A stretch of 64,000 nucleotides of DNA, from NCBI GenBank assembly GCA_026708085.1, contig JAPOVP010000028.1, positions 17,555 through 81,554 of the forward strand, in the 5' to 3' direction. The stretch's first letter is position 1. The number at the start of each line of letters is the position of its first letter. Positions 8,647 through 17,634 of the stretch are shown piece after piece. Both the position numbers and the translations under genes were made by a program. The DNA comes from Caldilineaceae bacterium (GTDB lineage Bacteria; Chloroflexota; Anaerolineae; Caldilineales; Caldilineaceae). Below the pieces are notes generated by a model. The model ran no database searches, was not told the DNA's origin, and saw only the letters and a list, made by a program, of their open reading frames with translations.

Positions 8647-10077
8647 TTATTTCAAGAGCGCCGCGTCCAGAGCGTCGGCAACAGTGCGCGCGCCGAATAC
8701 TTCGATTTCTGATGGAATGTCTGACGAGCCTCTCTTGCCGCTGTCGTCTGCCCCATTCTGTCCCGATCGTGCACCTTTCCCCCGCAGGGCGTGACGAGGC
8801 ACGATCGCCCGCCCGAAGCCTAATTTGGCCGCTTCGTGTAAGCGTAGCGCCAGCTGACTGACGCTGCGGAGTTCTCCGCTCAGGCCGATTTCTCCTATTA
8901 GGGCAACCTCGGCGGCAACAGGGACATTTCGGTAGCTGCTGCATATGGCCGCCGCCACCGCCAGATCAGCGGCCGGCTCGCCGATACGTAGCCCCCCAAT
9001 TACATTCACGAAAACGTCCTGCGTTCCCAACGAAAGACCTAGCCTCTTGCTCAGCACAGCCGTAACCAGCAGCAGCCGGTTGAAGTCTATGCCGTTCACT
9101 GTGCGCCGTGGCTGGCTGAATGCGGTCGGACTGGCCAGCGCCTGCACCTCGACCAGTAGGGGGCGGCTTCCCTCCAGCGGTACCGCGATGGCGCTGCCCG
9201 CTGCGTTCGGCAGCCGTTCCGCCAAAAACATCGCTGACGGGTTGGCGACCGGCGCCATGCCCCGCTCCGTCATCTCGAAGACACCTACTTCATTCGTGCT
9301 GCCAAAGCGGTTCTTCACCGAATGCAACAGGCGGTAAGCGTGAAAACGCTCCCCTTCCATCTGAAGAACCGCATCCACCATATGCTCCAGCACACGAGGG
9401 CCCGCAATCGCACCCTCCTTGGTCACATGTCCGACCAGAAACAGTGGGATATTGAGTTGTCTGGCCTGTCGCAGCAAGTGCGCCGAGCAATCTCGTACCT
9501 GGGACACCGAACCGGCCGCACTGGCGCTCGCGCCGCTGTGGATCGCCTGTACCGAGTCAACAATAACCAGGGAAGGCTTCACCTTTCCGATCTGTTCCAG
9601 GATCTGTTCCAGGATCGTGTCCGCCAGTATCAGCAAACGGTCCTCGTCCAGCCCCAGCCTCGACGCCCGCTGCCCAATCTGATAGGCGCTCTCCTCGGCA
9701 CTGACATATAGCACCTGGCCGGCCTTGCTCGCCACCTCCGCCGCCGTCTGGATTAATAGAGTACTCTTCCCGATACCGGGATCACCGCCGACCAGAATGC
9801 CCGATCCGGGGACAATGCCGCCCCCCAGCACGCGATTTAATTCGGCATTCTCGAGGACGATGCGCCGCGACGGCTCACTCGGGATGTCCGGCAAAGCCAG
9901 CGGTGAAGGTGCTTGGAGGGAATCGGCGCTGCCTCCGGCAAACGTGATCCCGCTCTCCTGAATTCGGCTCTCCTGCAGCGTGTTCCACTCGCCGCAATCC
10001 GGGCATCTTCCCATCCACTTCATCTGCGAACTACCGCACTCACTGCAGACGAACTGGGTTTTGACTCTGGTCGCCAC
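8647..10077 (-). CDS. radA: DNA repair protein RadA (Sms)
   Basis: Branch-migration ATPase of homologous recombination, 476 aa, full length. The N-terminal C4 zinc finger is C11/C14/C25/C28, the Walker A segment GGDPGIGKST spans 97-106, and the RadA-specific KNRFGS motif precedes TNEVGVFEM. A C-terminal Lon-protease-like domain follows (VNVIGGLRIGEPAADLAVAAA). An acidic, Gly/Ser-rich insert (GKGARSGQNGADDSGKRGSS) near the C-terminus looks like a lineage-specific loop. glyA lies 21 bases upstream on the same strand, suggesting a glyA-radA transcript. Confidence 0.97.
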   Translation of the reverse strand: MATRVKTQFVCSECGSSQMKWMGRCPDCGEWNTLQESRIQESGITFAGGSADSLQAPSPLALPDIPSEPSRRIVLENAELNRVLGGGIVPGSGILVGGDPGIGKSTLLIQTAAEVASKAGQVLYVSAEESAYQIGQRASRLGLDEDRLLILADTILEQILEQIGKVKPSLVIVDSVQAIHSGASASAAGSVSQVRDCSAHLLRQARQLNIPLFLVGHVTKEGAIAGPRVLEHMVDAVLQMEGERFHAYRLLHSVKNRFGSTNEVGVFEMTERGMAPVANPSAMFLAERLPNAAGSAIAVPLEGSRPLLVEVQALASPTAFSQPRRTVNGIDFNRLLLVTAVLSKRLGLSLGTQDVFVNVIGGLRIGEPAADLAVAAAICSSYRNVPVAAEVALIGEIGLSGELRSVSQLALRLHEAAKLGFGRAIVPRHALRGKGARSGQNGADDSGKRGSSDIPSEIEVFGARTVADALDAALLK

Positions 10078-10098
10078 AATCTCAAACCCTTGGCCTAT

Positions 10099-11415
10099 CT
10101 ACGCCGGCACCGGAAACGCCTTGACCATCTCCAGCACCTCGTCACGCACCGACTCCTGCAAGGCCGTATCTTTTGGCTCGTGAGCAATCGAGGCAATCCA
10201 GCGACCGATCTGTTCAAACTGCACCTGCTTCATCCCCCGAGTTGTGGCCGCAGGCGTACCCAGCCGGATCCCGCTCGTGACCATCGCCTTTCGCGTGTCA
10301 AAAGGGATCATGTTCTTGTTGCAGTGGATAGACGCGTTGTCAAGGGCCGTCTCCACCAACTTCCCGTTGATCTCCTCGTTGTCCAAACTGTTCAGATCGA
10401 CCAGCAGCAGGTGATTGTCAGTACCGCCGGAAACGCTGCGCAGACCTTCAGCCTGTAGGGCGTTACTCAGCGCCTGCGCATTGTCCAGAATCTGCTGCTG
10501 ATACCTTTTGAACGCCTCTGCCTGTGCCAATTTGAATCCGACCGCCTTCGCAGCGATGATGTGCATGAGCGGCCCACCCTGAATTCCGGGAAATACTGCG
10601 CGGTCGATCGCCCTCGCATGTTCCTTCCGGCAAAGAATCAGACCGCCGCGGGGCCCGCGCAGCGTCTTGTGGGTTGTGGTCGTGACTACATCGCAGTACG
10701 GAACTGGATCGGGATGCAGTTTTGCGGCAACCAGGCCGGCAACATGGGCCATGTCCATCATGAGCAGACAACCGGCCTCGTCAGCAATATCCCGCAGCAC
10801 CTGGAAGTCGAAATGGCGGGGATAAGCACTCGCCCCCACCAGCAGCAGTTTGGGCCGCAGTTCCAGTGCCGCCTGCCGGATCACACCGTAGTCGAGTTGC
10901 TCTGTTTCGGGATCGAGACCGTAATGGGCGAAATTGTAATAGTGTCCCGAGCTGTTGAGGTGGAAACCATGGCTCAAATGCCCGCCATGGTCCAGCTTCA
11001 TCGCCAGCACTGTGTCGCCCGGCTTCAACAACGCCATATAGACGGCGGCGTTAGCCTGAGCGCCCGAATGGGGTTGCACGTTGGCATGTTCTGCACCAAA
11101 GAGCGCCAACGCTCGTTCGATGCCAATCCTTTCGGCAACGTCTACGTACTGGCATCCGCCGTAATATCGCCGTCCCGGATAGCCCTCGGCATACTTATTC
11201 GTCAACACACTGCCCGCCGCCGCTAACACTTCGGGAAAGACGTAATTCTCGCTGGCGATCAGTTCGATTCCGTTCGTCTGCCTCTGCCGTTCGGACTCAA
11301 TCGCCGTGTAAATCTCAGGATCCCGTTCCCGGAGCAGCTGCCGTGGATCAGGCTGATCGGTCCAATCCAAAAGGCCTGAGCCATCTGCCTGCGATTCCGA
11401 AAAAAGCTCTTTCAT
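10099..11415 (-). CDS. glyA: Serine hydroxymethyltransferase
   Basis: PLP enzyme that interconverts serine and glycine with tetrahydrofolate, the main source of one-carbon units. From ATG 11415 the protein is 438 aa. It shows ELIASEN (51-57), [24 protein letters not shown] and the PLP lysine K250 in [18 protein letters not shown] at 11436 would add seven residues, but the ATG has GGAG 9 bases upstream. The first ~30 residues are longer than in most bacterial GlyA and less conserved. Located upstream of radA on the same strand. Confidence 0.97.
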   Translation of the reverse strand: MKELFSESQADGSGLLDWTDQPDPRQLLRERDPEIYTAIESERQRQTNGIELIASENYVFPEVLAAAGSVLTNKYAEGYPGRRYYGGCQYVDVAERIGIERALALFGAEHANVQPHSGAQANAAVYMALLKPGDTVLAMKLDHGGHLSHGFHLNSSGHYYNFAHYGLDPETEQLDYGVIRQAALELRPKLLLVGASAYPRHFDFQVLRDIADEAGCLLMMDMAHVAGLVAAKLHPDPVPYCDVVTTTTHKTLRGPRGGLILCRKEHARAIDRAVFPGIQGGPLMHIIAAKAVGFKLAQAEAFKRYQQQILDNAQALSNALQAEGLRSVSGGTDNHLLLVDLNSLDNEEINGKLVETALDNASIHCNKNMIPFDTRKAMVTSGIRLGTPAATTRGMKQVQFEQIGRWIASIAHEPKDTALQESVRDEVLEMVKAFPVPA

Positions 11416-11549
11416 TCCTATATGCTCCAGTGCCACATCTTTGTGACCGTTAAATCCTGGCCAAATAGCGACCCAGAGAGCTGCAAGCGAGGATGCCTCT
11501 CTCTACATTCTTCTATTCACACCAATTGCCCATAATTCGCTGCTTTGAA

Positions 11550-11645
11550 TGACCACTGACCACTGATCACTGCAGTTCTGGGCGGTCGGGCCTTCGGCCC
11601 TCCCTTGTGCGGGGGGTTCCCCCCCGCAACGCCCCCCCCTCCTAA
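11550..11645 (+). repeat. Dispersed composite repeat, copy 1
   Basis: A block of CCACTGA-like 7-mers ending in CACTGCAGTT leads into GGGCGGTCGGGCC, a GGGCC-TTC-GGCCC hairpin (11588-11600), then CTCCCTTGTGC and a hairpin of G and C runs (GCGGGGGG / CCCCCCCGC, 11609-11626), then CAACGCCCCCC. Near-identical copies lie at 53006-53102 and 63362-63472, with a partial copy at 29376. It sits between the 5' ends of glyA and the SCO1-like gene. Confidence 0.85.
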
Positions 11646-12212
11646 AACCTCGCGCAGCAGCCAGTGTGATGGTAAGGTGAACTTGGCGACCCGCGCCGAC
11701 CCGCGCCTCCCCCAACCCGCGTCGTGGCTGGTTCCGGGCGTGACCCGCCAGGACGCGTCGGCAGTGAACATTAGCACGCGGTATATGATTCGTCAATTTT
11801 CGCCTGATAATCCGAGATTCGATGCCAGGCGGCGTTGTGGGATTTTCTACCGCATTCTTGAAGCCTCACCAGGTAAGCTTTAGATCACCTGCTTGAGCGG
11901 TAGTCCGGGCATTAGACACGATTAGTGAAATGAGCGTCCTCTGGACTGTTGAGCATACTGGCTGGACAACAACTTCATTTGACCGTCGCGAACGGCCGTG
12001 TGATAGTATTGGCAAGCCTTAAGACCGGAAAGACTCCTGGCCAGTCGAAGACCTCCATACCGGTCCGCGTTGTGGCCCAGAGGATGCGGGTCAATTGGAT
12101 CCGCCAAAGGCGCAACTCGAATATGAGAGGGACACTACGGAGCAAACCGCAGATTAGCGTTCATACTCTCACGACCAGTAGGAACAGGAGCTGCAATCAG
12201 CCCGCCGCCAAA
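11646..12212. other. Intergenic region without recognisable gene
   Basis: About 570 bases between the repeat and the SCO1-like protein. An open frame runs from 11949 into the SCO1-like gene, but its first 88 codons are Arg/Ser/Gln-rich with no family character, so I read it as non-coding. No tRNA, riboswitch or clear promoter was recognised. Confidence 0.5.
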
Positions 12213-12830
12213 ATGAGAAGCCTCTGGAAACGGCGGCACTGCCTCACCTTGCCCTCTGTTTTATGTCTGGTGATGTTTCTATTCGCCGCATGCGGACCGC
12301 ACCGGTTCGCCGGCACGGTCTTCGAAGAGGCCAGTCCAGCCTCCCCAATTCGCGGCCAAAACTATGATGGCACGCCCTTTGACCTCGCCGATCTGATCGG
12401 CGACCCGGTCCTGCTTTTCTTTGGCTATACCTTCTGTCCCGATATCTGTCCCCTGACCATGATGGAACTTGCCGCAGCAAAAGAAGCTTTGGAAAAGGAA
12501 GTCCCCGCCCTCGGCGCCGATCTCAAGGTCGTATTCGTCTCTGTTGACCCGCAGCGCGACAGCCTTGCACGCCTTGAGCCATACATCCACGCCTTCGATC
12601 CTCGCTTCTTTGGAGTTCGCGTACCCGAAACCGAACTGGATGCCCTCAAACAGGGCTACGGGTTGTACACAGGTGCCGCCGAAGGTCACAGCCTCGATGA
12701 CGAATATTATCTGCTCGACCACACCTCACGTGTCTTTCTCATTGACCGAGAGGGAAACTGGCGCGCACTGTTCAGCGCCGATGTGACCGCAGAGGCGCTC
12801 GCCGCAGACATGCAGGAGCTGCTTCGCTAG
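12213..12830 (+). CDS. SCO1/SenC/PrrC family copper chaperone lipoprotein
   Basis: Thioredoxin-fold protein that delivers copper to the CuA site of cytochrome c oxidase, anchored outside the membrane. From ATG 12213 it is 205 aa, with a basic N-terminus (RSLWKRRH), a hydrophobic stretch and a lipobox ending at Cys27 (LFAAC). The copper ligands C75-x3-C79 (CPDIC) and His170 (DHTSRV) are all present. No good ribosome site is seen; an AGGAG at 12186 is too far away. It fits functionally with the ctaG gene at 29.4 kb, although the oxidase itself is not in the window. Confidence 0.9.
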   Translation: MRSLWKRRHCLTLPSVLCLVMFLFAACGPHRFAGTVFEEASPASPIRGQNYDGTPFDLADLIGDPVLLFFGYTFCPDICPLTMMELAAAKEALEKEVPALGADLKVVFVSVDPQRDSLARLEPYIHAFDPRFFGVRVPETELDALKQGYGLYTGAAEGHSLDDEYYLLDHTSRVFLIDREGNWRALFSADVTAEALAADMQELLR

Positions 12831-12870
12831 CCGGTCTCTGAACTGTCCTGGACGAAAGAGTTCTATACAA

Positions 12871-13479
12871 ATGATGCGCACATTTGTCGCTCTGGAGATT
12901 CCCCACGGCGTGAAGCAGCAAATCCGAGCGCTGCAAGATCATCTGAAAGAACTGCCCCCGCTGCGCCAACAGCCGTCCCTACTGCGCTGGACCAACACCC
13001 GGAATCTGCATCTTACCCTCCGCTTCCTGGGCGATACCGATAAAGCCCAGCGACATCAGCTGCAGAATGGACTCGCGGCCCTCGCGGTCAGACACGCCCC
13101 CTTTTCGCTGACGCAGTCCCGGCTCGGTTGCTTCCGCTCTTGGTCCAATCTGCGCGTTCTGTGGGTGGGACTCGAAGGTGAATTGGAGGCCCTTCAGGAC
13201 CTGCAAGCTGACGTGGAGTCCTTAGCCCGGCAAGTAGGATTTTCGCCGGAGCGGAACCGTTTCTCGCCCCACATAACCCTGGCGCGTACCGCGCGCAATG
13301 CCGCGCGTCCCGTACTACGCGCGGCATCGGAACATCTGCGCCGCGTAGCGGAAGATGATGTATCTCATAGTTGGAACGACTGGAAGGTAAGCGAACTGCA
13401 CTTCATTCGCAGCGTTCTGGGCCCTGGCGGCGCCCAGTACTTCAACCTGGTAACCTGTGCGTTACCCGACGACATCTGA
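12871..13479 (+). CDS. thpR: RNA 2',3'-cyclic phosphodiesterase (2H family)
   Basis: 2H phosphoesterase of the LigT/ThpR group, 202 aa. It opens 2',3'-cyclic phosphates on RNA ends. The two catalytic H-x-T motifs are HLTL (47-50) and HITL (from His134), each followed by the expected strand (RFLG, ART). The N-terminus is MMRTFVALEIP; either Met could start. It lies 40 bases after the SCO1-like gene on the same strand and is convergent with the Amt-like gene, with only 5 bases between stops. Confidence 0.93.
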   Translation: MMRTFVALEIPHGVKQQIRALQDHLKELPPLRQQPSLLRWTNTRNLHLTLRFLGDTDKAQRHQLQNGLAALAVRHAPFSLTQSRLGCFRSWSNLRVLWVGLEGELEALQDLQADVESLARQVGFSPERNRFSPHITLARTARNAARPVLRAASEHLRRVAEDDVSHSWNDWKVSELHFIRSVLGPGGAQYFNLVTCALPDDI

Positions 13480-13484
13480 ATTAT

Positions 13485-14969
13485 TTACCGAAAACGAGGT
13501 TCCTCTGCCGGCATTTCCGACGGCGGCCGCGCCGCCATCTCCTGCGAAAAGGGAGCGTCTTCTCGCCCGACGTTCGTGCCTTCGGACCAGTACTGCTGGC
13601 CGGCACGCGTAGGGCCCTGCTGGCTCACATACTCGTCACTCTGGACCGCCCTTCCAAATCCATAGAAGAAAAGGCCCAAAGGTACACAGATGATGCTGCA
13701 ACTGACGAATCCCCACAGCCCCAACGCTACAATGCCTATCATTTGGGCCTGGAACTGACCGAAAAAACTGCTCTGAAAGCCCGGGGCAGCCAGCAGTCCT
13801 GTTACACCTTGTCCCGCTACGCCCAAATGGCTGCCAGCGCCGACCTGCTGCCAGCCCGCCCCCGCGGCGCCATCCGCAAATATGCTGACGCACATCAGTC
13901 CCATTGCAGCGGGAATCCCTGCAGTGGCAAATATCCCGGCCCCATCGTCAAGACCGAAAACTCTATGAATCGCGTAGGTCACAAAAGGTACACTTCCCCC
14001 AGCGAGCAACCCGATCACCAGTGCGCCCGCGTGCCCCGGAAATGGCCCCGCTGCCAGCCCTGCTACTACGCCGGCCACCAGCCCTCGAGCGCTCATCCCC
14101 GGATCGCTCGTGCCGGTCACAAACCAAGTGTAGAGCAAGGGTACTGTCACCCCGCCGGTGGCGTATAGCAGGCCGTTGACGGCCGTTCGCATTGCCGTGT
14201 AAGCAGTCGTCCCAGGCTGTTGAACAGGGCCTGTCCATACCCAAGCCAGAACGCCCGCCATCACGAATAGGGAACCCACGACCGCGAGCAGAGGCAGGTG
14301 GACGGTAGGCAGATCAGAGTCGACTGGATGCGACCGGGCCCTCTGCCGCGGCGGCCAAACCAGCAGCGCGGCCAAAGATGCTGAAGCCGATACGAGAAAG
14401 ACTGTGCCTCCGCCGCCGAAATCAACCAGCCCGTGTCCCAGGCCGGCGTTGCTGCCCAGTGCCGCCAGCCAGCCCCCTCCCTGCACCCAGTTTCCCGCCA
14501 GCGGATAGACAAAGGCGCCGACAACCAGCGCGACGACAAGCGTCGCCAGCGCCGGTGCCCGCCCGCGCAAGGCCAGCACAGGCAACAGCGCCGCGGTCAT
14601 GGACCAGGGCACGTGCGCCAGAAATAGGCCCATCGCCCCCGGCGTTGCCGCCGGCCCGGATAAGAACCACCCATCCAGGCCCGCCGCTATCCACCCAACA
14701 CCCCAACCCTCAGGAAGTGGGCTCCATCCCCGTAGCAGACCCGAAAGCTCAGGGTGATCGGTATACAGGAATCCGACGCTACCGAACTGAAACGCAAAGC
14801 CGGTCGCCCAATATCCCAACCCCGCCAGGCAGAAGGCCGCCATGCCCCCCAGAGCGGCATCCCATACACGCTGCGCACTCACGCCCGAAACTGCAACCAG
14901 AACCAGTCCGGCCGGCAGGAGAAACGCCAGGCCCGCAGCGGTTAGATTCCAGAGATATGAACTGTCCAT
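13485..14969 (-). CDS. Amt/Rh-type ammonium transporter homologue lacking both pore histidines
   Basis: Polytopic membrane protein, 494 aa from ATG 14969 (AGGA 11 bases upstream), with about 11 hydrophobic segments. Amt landmarks include GLGYWATGFAFQFG (50-63), GNWVQGGGWLAALG and LVDFGGGGTV (181-190), where Amt proteins have the DFAGG motif, and DDGAGIF (341-347), where they have DDALDVF. At the position of the first pore histidine the sequence reads TVFLVSA (about Leu192), and at the second FATAGIP (about Ala350). So the twin-His pair is absent while the conserved Asp is kept. The C-terminal tail (DEYVSQQG onward) is hydrophilic. Fold assignment is good; ammonium transport is doubtful. No glnB/glnK gene is adjacent. 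Confidence 0.75.
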   Translation of the reverse strand: MDSSYLWNLTAAGLAFLLPAGLVLVAVSGVSAQRVWDAALGGMAAFCLAGLGYWATGFAFQFGSVGFLYTDHPELSGLLRGWSPLPEGWGVGWIAAGLDGWFLSGPAATPGAMGLFLAHVPWSMTAALLPVLALRGRAPALATLVVALVVGAFVYPLAGNWVQGGGWLAALGSNAGLGHGLVDFGGGGTVFLVSASASLAALLVWPPRQRARSHPVDSDLPTVHLPLLAVVGSLFVMAGVLAWVWTGPVQQPGTTAYTAMRTAVNGLLYATGGVTVPLLYTWFVTGTSDPGMSARGLVAGVVAGLAAGPFPGHAGALVIGLLAGGSVPFVTYAIHRVFGLDDGAGIFATAGIPAAMGLMCVSIFADGAAGAGWQQVGAGSHLGVAGQGVTGLLAAPGFQSSFFGQFQAQMIGIVALGLWGFVSCSIICVPLGLFFYGFGRAVQSDEYVSQQGPTRAGQQYWSEGTNVGREDAPFSQEMAARPPSEMPAEEPRFR

Positions 14970-15161
14970 AAATCCGCAGTTCCTGAGGCGGCCCAATCTG
15001 AGGGGCAGCACGCGACCGGTGGCGCACTGGACTTGCTTGACTTCAAGGCCGCTGAGAACCGAGCCTTCGGAACCACAGGGCCACTGTCCACCGTTCACAC
15101 TAGAATATCAGACAAACCAATACCGAACAAAGCACTCGGCGAAGACGAACTGCCCTACGCG

Positions 15162-15190
15162 TTGGTCTTGGCTTAGCCCGGTGTTACAAT
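15162..15190 (+). promoter_or_regulatory. Predicted sigma70-type promoter upstream of mltG
   Basis: TTGGTC (15162-15167) and TACAAT (15185-15190) are separated by exactly 17 bases. The expected start of transcription is about 10 bases before the ATG at 15209, giving a very short leader. Confidence 0.45.
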
Positions 15191-15208
15191 TGGCGGGCGG
15201 CCGCACCA

Positions 15209-16504
15209 ATGTACAGCCTGGCTCCCATTGCCTGCCAGTTTTGGAATCCATCTGTGAGAAGCGAACTCATTTCACGCCGATCTGCCAATCAGACGCATAG
15301 GGAACCGTTGCTTCTCAATCTGATTCGGGCATCGTTCCTGCTCTTGGTAATCTTCGTACTGTGGGGGGTCGTGATAGTGTCGCGCGCCCACTTGACTGAA
15401 CAGTTTCTGGCCGTCGAGAAACAGTCGGACGCACTGATCGATCCCGATGAAGGCGAGGACGCGCTGACACCGGAGAACATCGAGGCGCAAATTCTGGCCC
15501 TCACTCTGAGACTCCGGGAAGAACAACTGCTGATTCCTTTTGGCAACGATCCCCGTCCCCGCACTTTCACAATCAACCCTGGTGAACCGGCACGGTATAT
15601 TGCAGCCCGCCTCGCTGCCGCCGGCTTCATTCGCGACGCCGACCTCTTCAACCTCTACCTGAGAGTCGAAAAACTGGATAGAAATATTGAAGCCGGCAAC
15701 TTCATGCTGTCAGAGTCGATGACCATACCGGAAATTGCACGCGAACTGCAGCAGGCGCGTTTCGAAGAGGTCCTGGTTACTATCCCCGAAGGTTTCCGGG
15801 CCGAAGAGATCGCCGAGCGCCTGGCCGCGAGTTTTGTCATTGACAGCGAACGATTCCTGACCGCTGTGCGCCAGCCCCAGAGCCTCGCACTGTTGGATGA
15901 CTATGACTTTCTGAATGACCTTTCTCCAGGAGACTCTCTGGAAGGCTATCTCTTCCCCGATACCTACCGATTCCCGGTCAACGCAAGTGGTCCGGAGCTT
16001 GTCCTCGCTTCCATGTTGGACAACTTTGAGAACAGGGTCGGCGCCGACGGTCTCAGCGGGGGCAGCAGCGGCATTAGCGGTCATGAGCTCATCACACTGG
16101 CCTCGATCGTAGAACGGGAAGCCGTACAAGATGATGAACGCCCTCTGATCGCCAGCGTTTACCTCAACCGCCTCAACAATAGCTGTTCCGATGTTGGCGG
16201 GACTTATCTCCAGGCCGACCCGACTGTGCAGTATGCCAAGGGCACGACAGGTAACTGGTGGTGGAAGCCGCAGACGATTCAGGAATACGCCCAGGTGGAA
16301 AGTCTCTACAATACCTATCTGCATCCGGGACTACCGCCTGGTCCTATCGCCAGCCCTGGGCTGAGAGCCATCGAGGCGACCAGGAATCCAAGTCAGACAT
16401 CCTACTGCTTCTTCCTCGCTACCGGCGACGAAGGCCGTCATGTCTTTGCCCAAACACTGGCTGAACACGATCGGAACTTCTCGATCTACGGCTATCAGCC
16501 ATAA
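15209..16504 (+). CDS. mltG: Endolytic murein transglycosylase MltG (YceG-like)
   Basis: Membrane-anchored lytic transglycosylase that cleaves nascent glycan strands. The 431-aa protein has one N-terminal membrane segment (about residues 37-55, [17 protein letters not shown]), a LysM-like subdomain and the YceG catalytic domain. The catalytic Glu302 is in LASIVEREA, and the conserved [29 protein letters not shown] and [16 protein letters not shown] blocks follow. The ~30 residues before the membrane segment are variable, so the start could be further in. It is probably cotranscribed with the following receptor-like lipoprotein. Confidence 0.96.
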   Translation: MYSLAPIACQFWNPSVRSELISRRSANQTHREPLLLNLIRASFLLLVIFVLWGVVIVSRAHLTEQFLAVEKQSDALIDPDEGEDALTPENIEAQILALTLRLREEQLLIPFGNDPRPRTFTINPGEPARYIAARLAAAGFIRDADLFNLYLRVEKLDRNIEAGNFMLSESMTIPEIARELQQARFEEVLVTIPEGFRAEEIAERLAASFVIDSERFLTAVRQPQSLALLDDYDFLNDLSPGDSLEGYLFPDTYRFPVNASGPELVLASMLDNFENRVGADGLSGGSSGISGHELITLASIVEREAVQDDERPLIASVYLNRLNNSCSDVGGTYLQADPTVQYAKGTTGNWWWKPQTIQEYAQVESLYNTYLHPGLPPGPIASPGLRAIEATRNPSQTSYCFFLATGDEGRHVFAQTLAEHDRNFSIYGYQP

Positions 16505-16530
16505 CCGGGCAGCCTTGTGAAGTACCGGAC

Positions 16531-17568
16531 ATGACGATTCAGGGAATCGGCCGGTATCGAGTGCTACGGTCGGGCGAAAAATCTGTGGCGGCAAAAACTT
16601 TCGCGCTGCATTGTTACTATGATACGATTGTCCGCGTTGCATCGGCAGTTCGTGTCGTCTTCTGGCTCGTGTTTTCTCTGTCCCTCCTTTCCTGTAATTC
16701 CACGCGGCCTGTTGTGAAAATCGGTCTGTTGGCTCCCTTTGAAGGGCTGCATCGGGAGAGTGGATACGAAGCCCTTTCTGCAATGCGCGCGGCACTTGCC
16801 CACTTTCCGCCCCAGGAGTTCGAGGCAGTTCCACTCGCGCTGGATACCTCCGCTGACCCGGCGCATGCTCGTCGCGCAGCCGCAAAACTGCTCCGCGACA
16901 ATAGTGTCGTGGCCGTGATAGGGCCTCTACAGGCGCGTCAGGTCTCCGCTGTGGCCCAAATCATCGCCGATTCGCGTGTGAAGTGGCAGCCGCAGACGAG
17001 GCCCCCTTCCACTGAAGCGGCCCAAAAGCTGGTCGAAGCCATCATCGGCCGGATGCCGGGAACCGTGATAGCGGTTGCCGGCCTGGACTTCGGTTGGCCG
17101 CTGGCCTCCGCTGCTGAGTTGTCTTCAAGAACCGGTAAGTCGGTAACCGTAGTCGACGCCGCAGTTGCAATCCCGGCGGCGGACGCAGTGCTCTGGCTGG
17201 GTAGTGCCCCGGAAGGCGCGGCCTTTCTTAGCCGCCTGCGATTACGTGGCCTTACGGTTCCCTTCTGGACCACGACCGTAGCTGGAGATCCGGTCTTCCA
17301 CACGTTGTTGTTGGAACGGCTTGACGGAGCTCCGCCGGGGCCCATCTTTTGGGCCATCGCCCTGGGCGAAAATGGAAACCAGTACATTGAGTGGGCATCG
17401 GCGCATGAGGACGCCCCGCCAACCGCCTTCGCCGTCTACCTGGCCACGCAGCGGGCATTGCAGCAGATTGCCGGCGATGGTCTTCCTTCGAGTGAGCGTG
17501 AACTGGCGGTCTTCTCGCTCGACCTCGAAGGAAAGAGCAAACTGATCGAGATAGTGCAGATTCCCTGA
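16531..17568 (+). CDS. Periplasmic-binding-protein-like I lipoprotein (branched-chain receptor family)
   Basis: A 345-aa protein with a hydrophobic segment and lipobox ending at Cys55 (LSLLSC), then VKIGLLAPFEG, the first strand of LivJ/receptor-type binding proteins, and VVAVIGPLQARQV, the matching second motif. The fold continues with VIAVAGLDFG and AVLWLGSAPEGAAF. The start is uncertain: ATG 16531 has GAAG 8 bases upstream but leaves a long N-terminus; GTG 16561 or 16585 are possible. No permease or ATPase genes accompany it, so it is an orphan receptor. It lies between mltG and a glycosyltransferase, reminiscent of LpoA-type partners of wall enzymes; that comparison is inference. Confidence 0.7.
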   Translation: MTIQGIGRYRVLRSGEKSVAAKTFALHCYYDTIVRVASAVRVVFWLVFSLSLLSCNSTRPVVKIGLLAPFEGLHRESGYEALSAMRAALAHFPPQEFEAVPLALDTSADPAHARRAAAKLLRDNSVVAVIGPLQARQVSAVAQIIADSRVKWQPQTRPPSTEAAQKLVEAIIGRMPGTVIAVAGLDFGWPLASAAELSSRTGKSVTVVDAAVAIPAADAVLWLGSAPEGAAFLSRLRLRGLTVPFWTTTVAGDPVFHTLLLERLDGAPPGPIFWAIALGENGNQYIEWASAHEDAPPTAFAVYLATQRALQQIAGDGLPSSERELAVFSLDLEGKSKLIEIVQIP

Positions 17569-17634
17569 CGCGGGACAGGCCGGAAGGGCAGTCGCGCACA
17601 AACATTGCTCACTGAACCTACCGCAAAATCTCAA

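Noticed and set aside
11949..12212. 88-residue N-terminal extension of the SCO1-like protein
   Set aside because: It is Arg/Ser-rich with no domain, and the signal-peptide/lipobox structure begins at ATG 12213.
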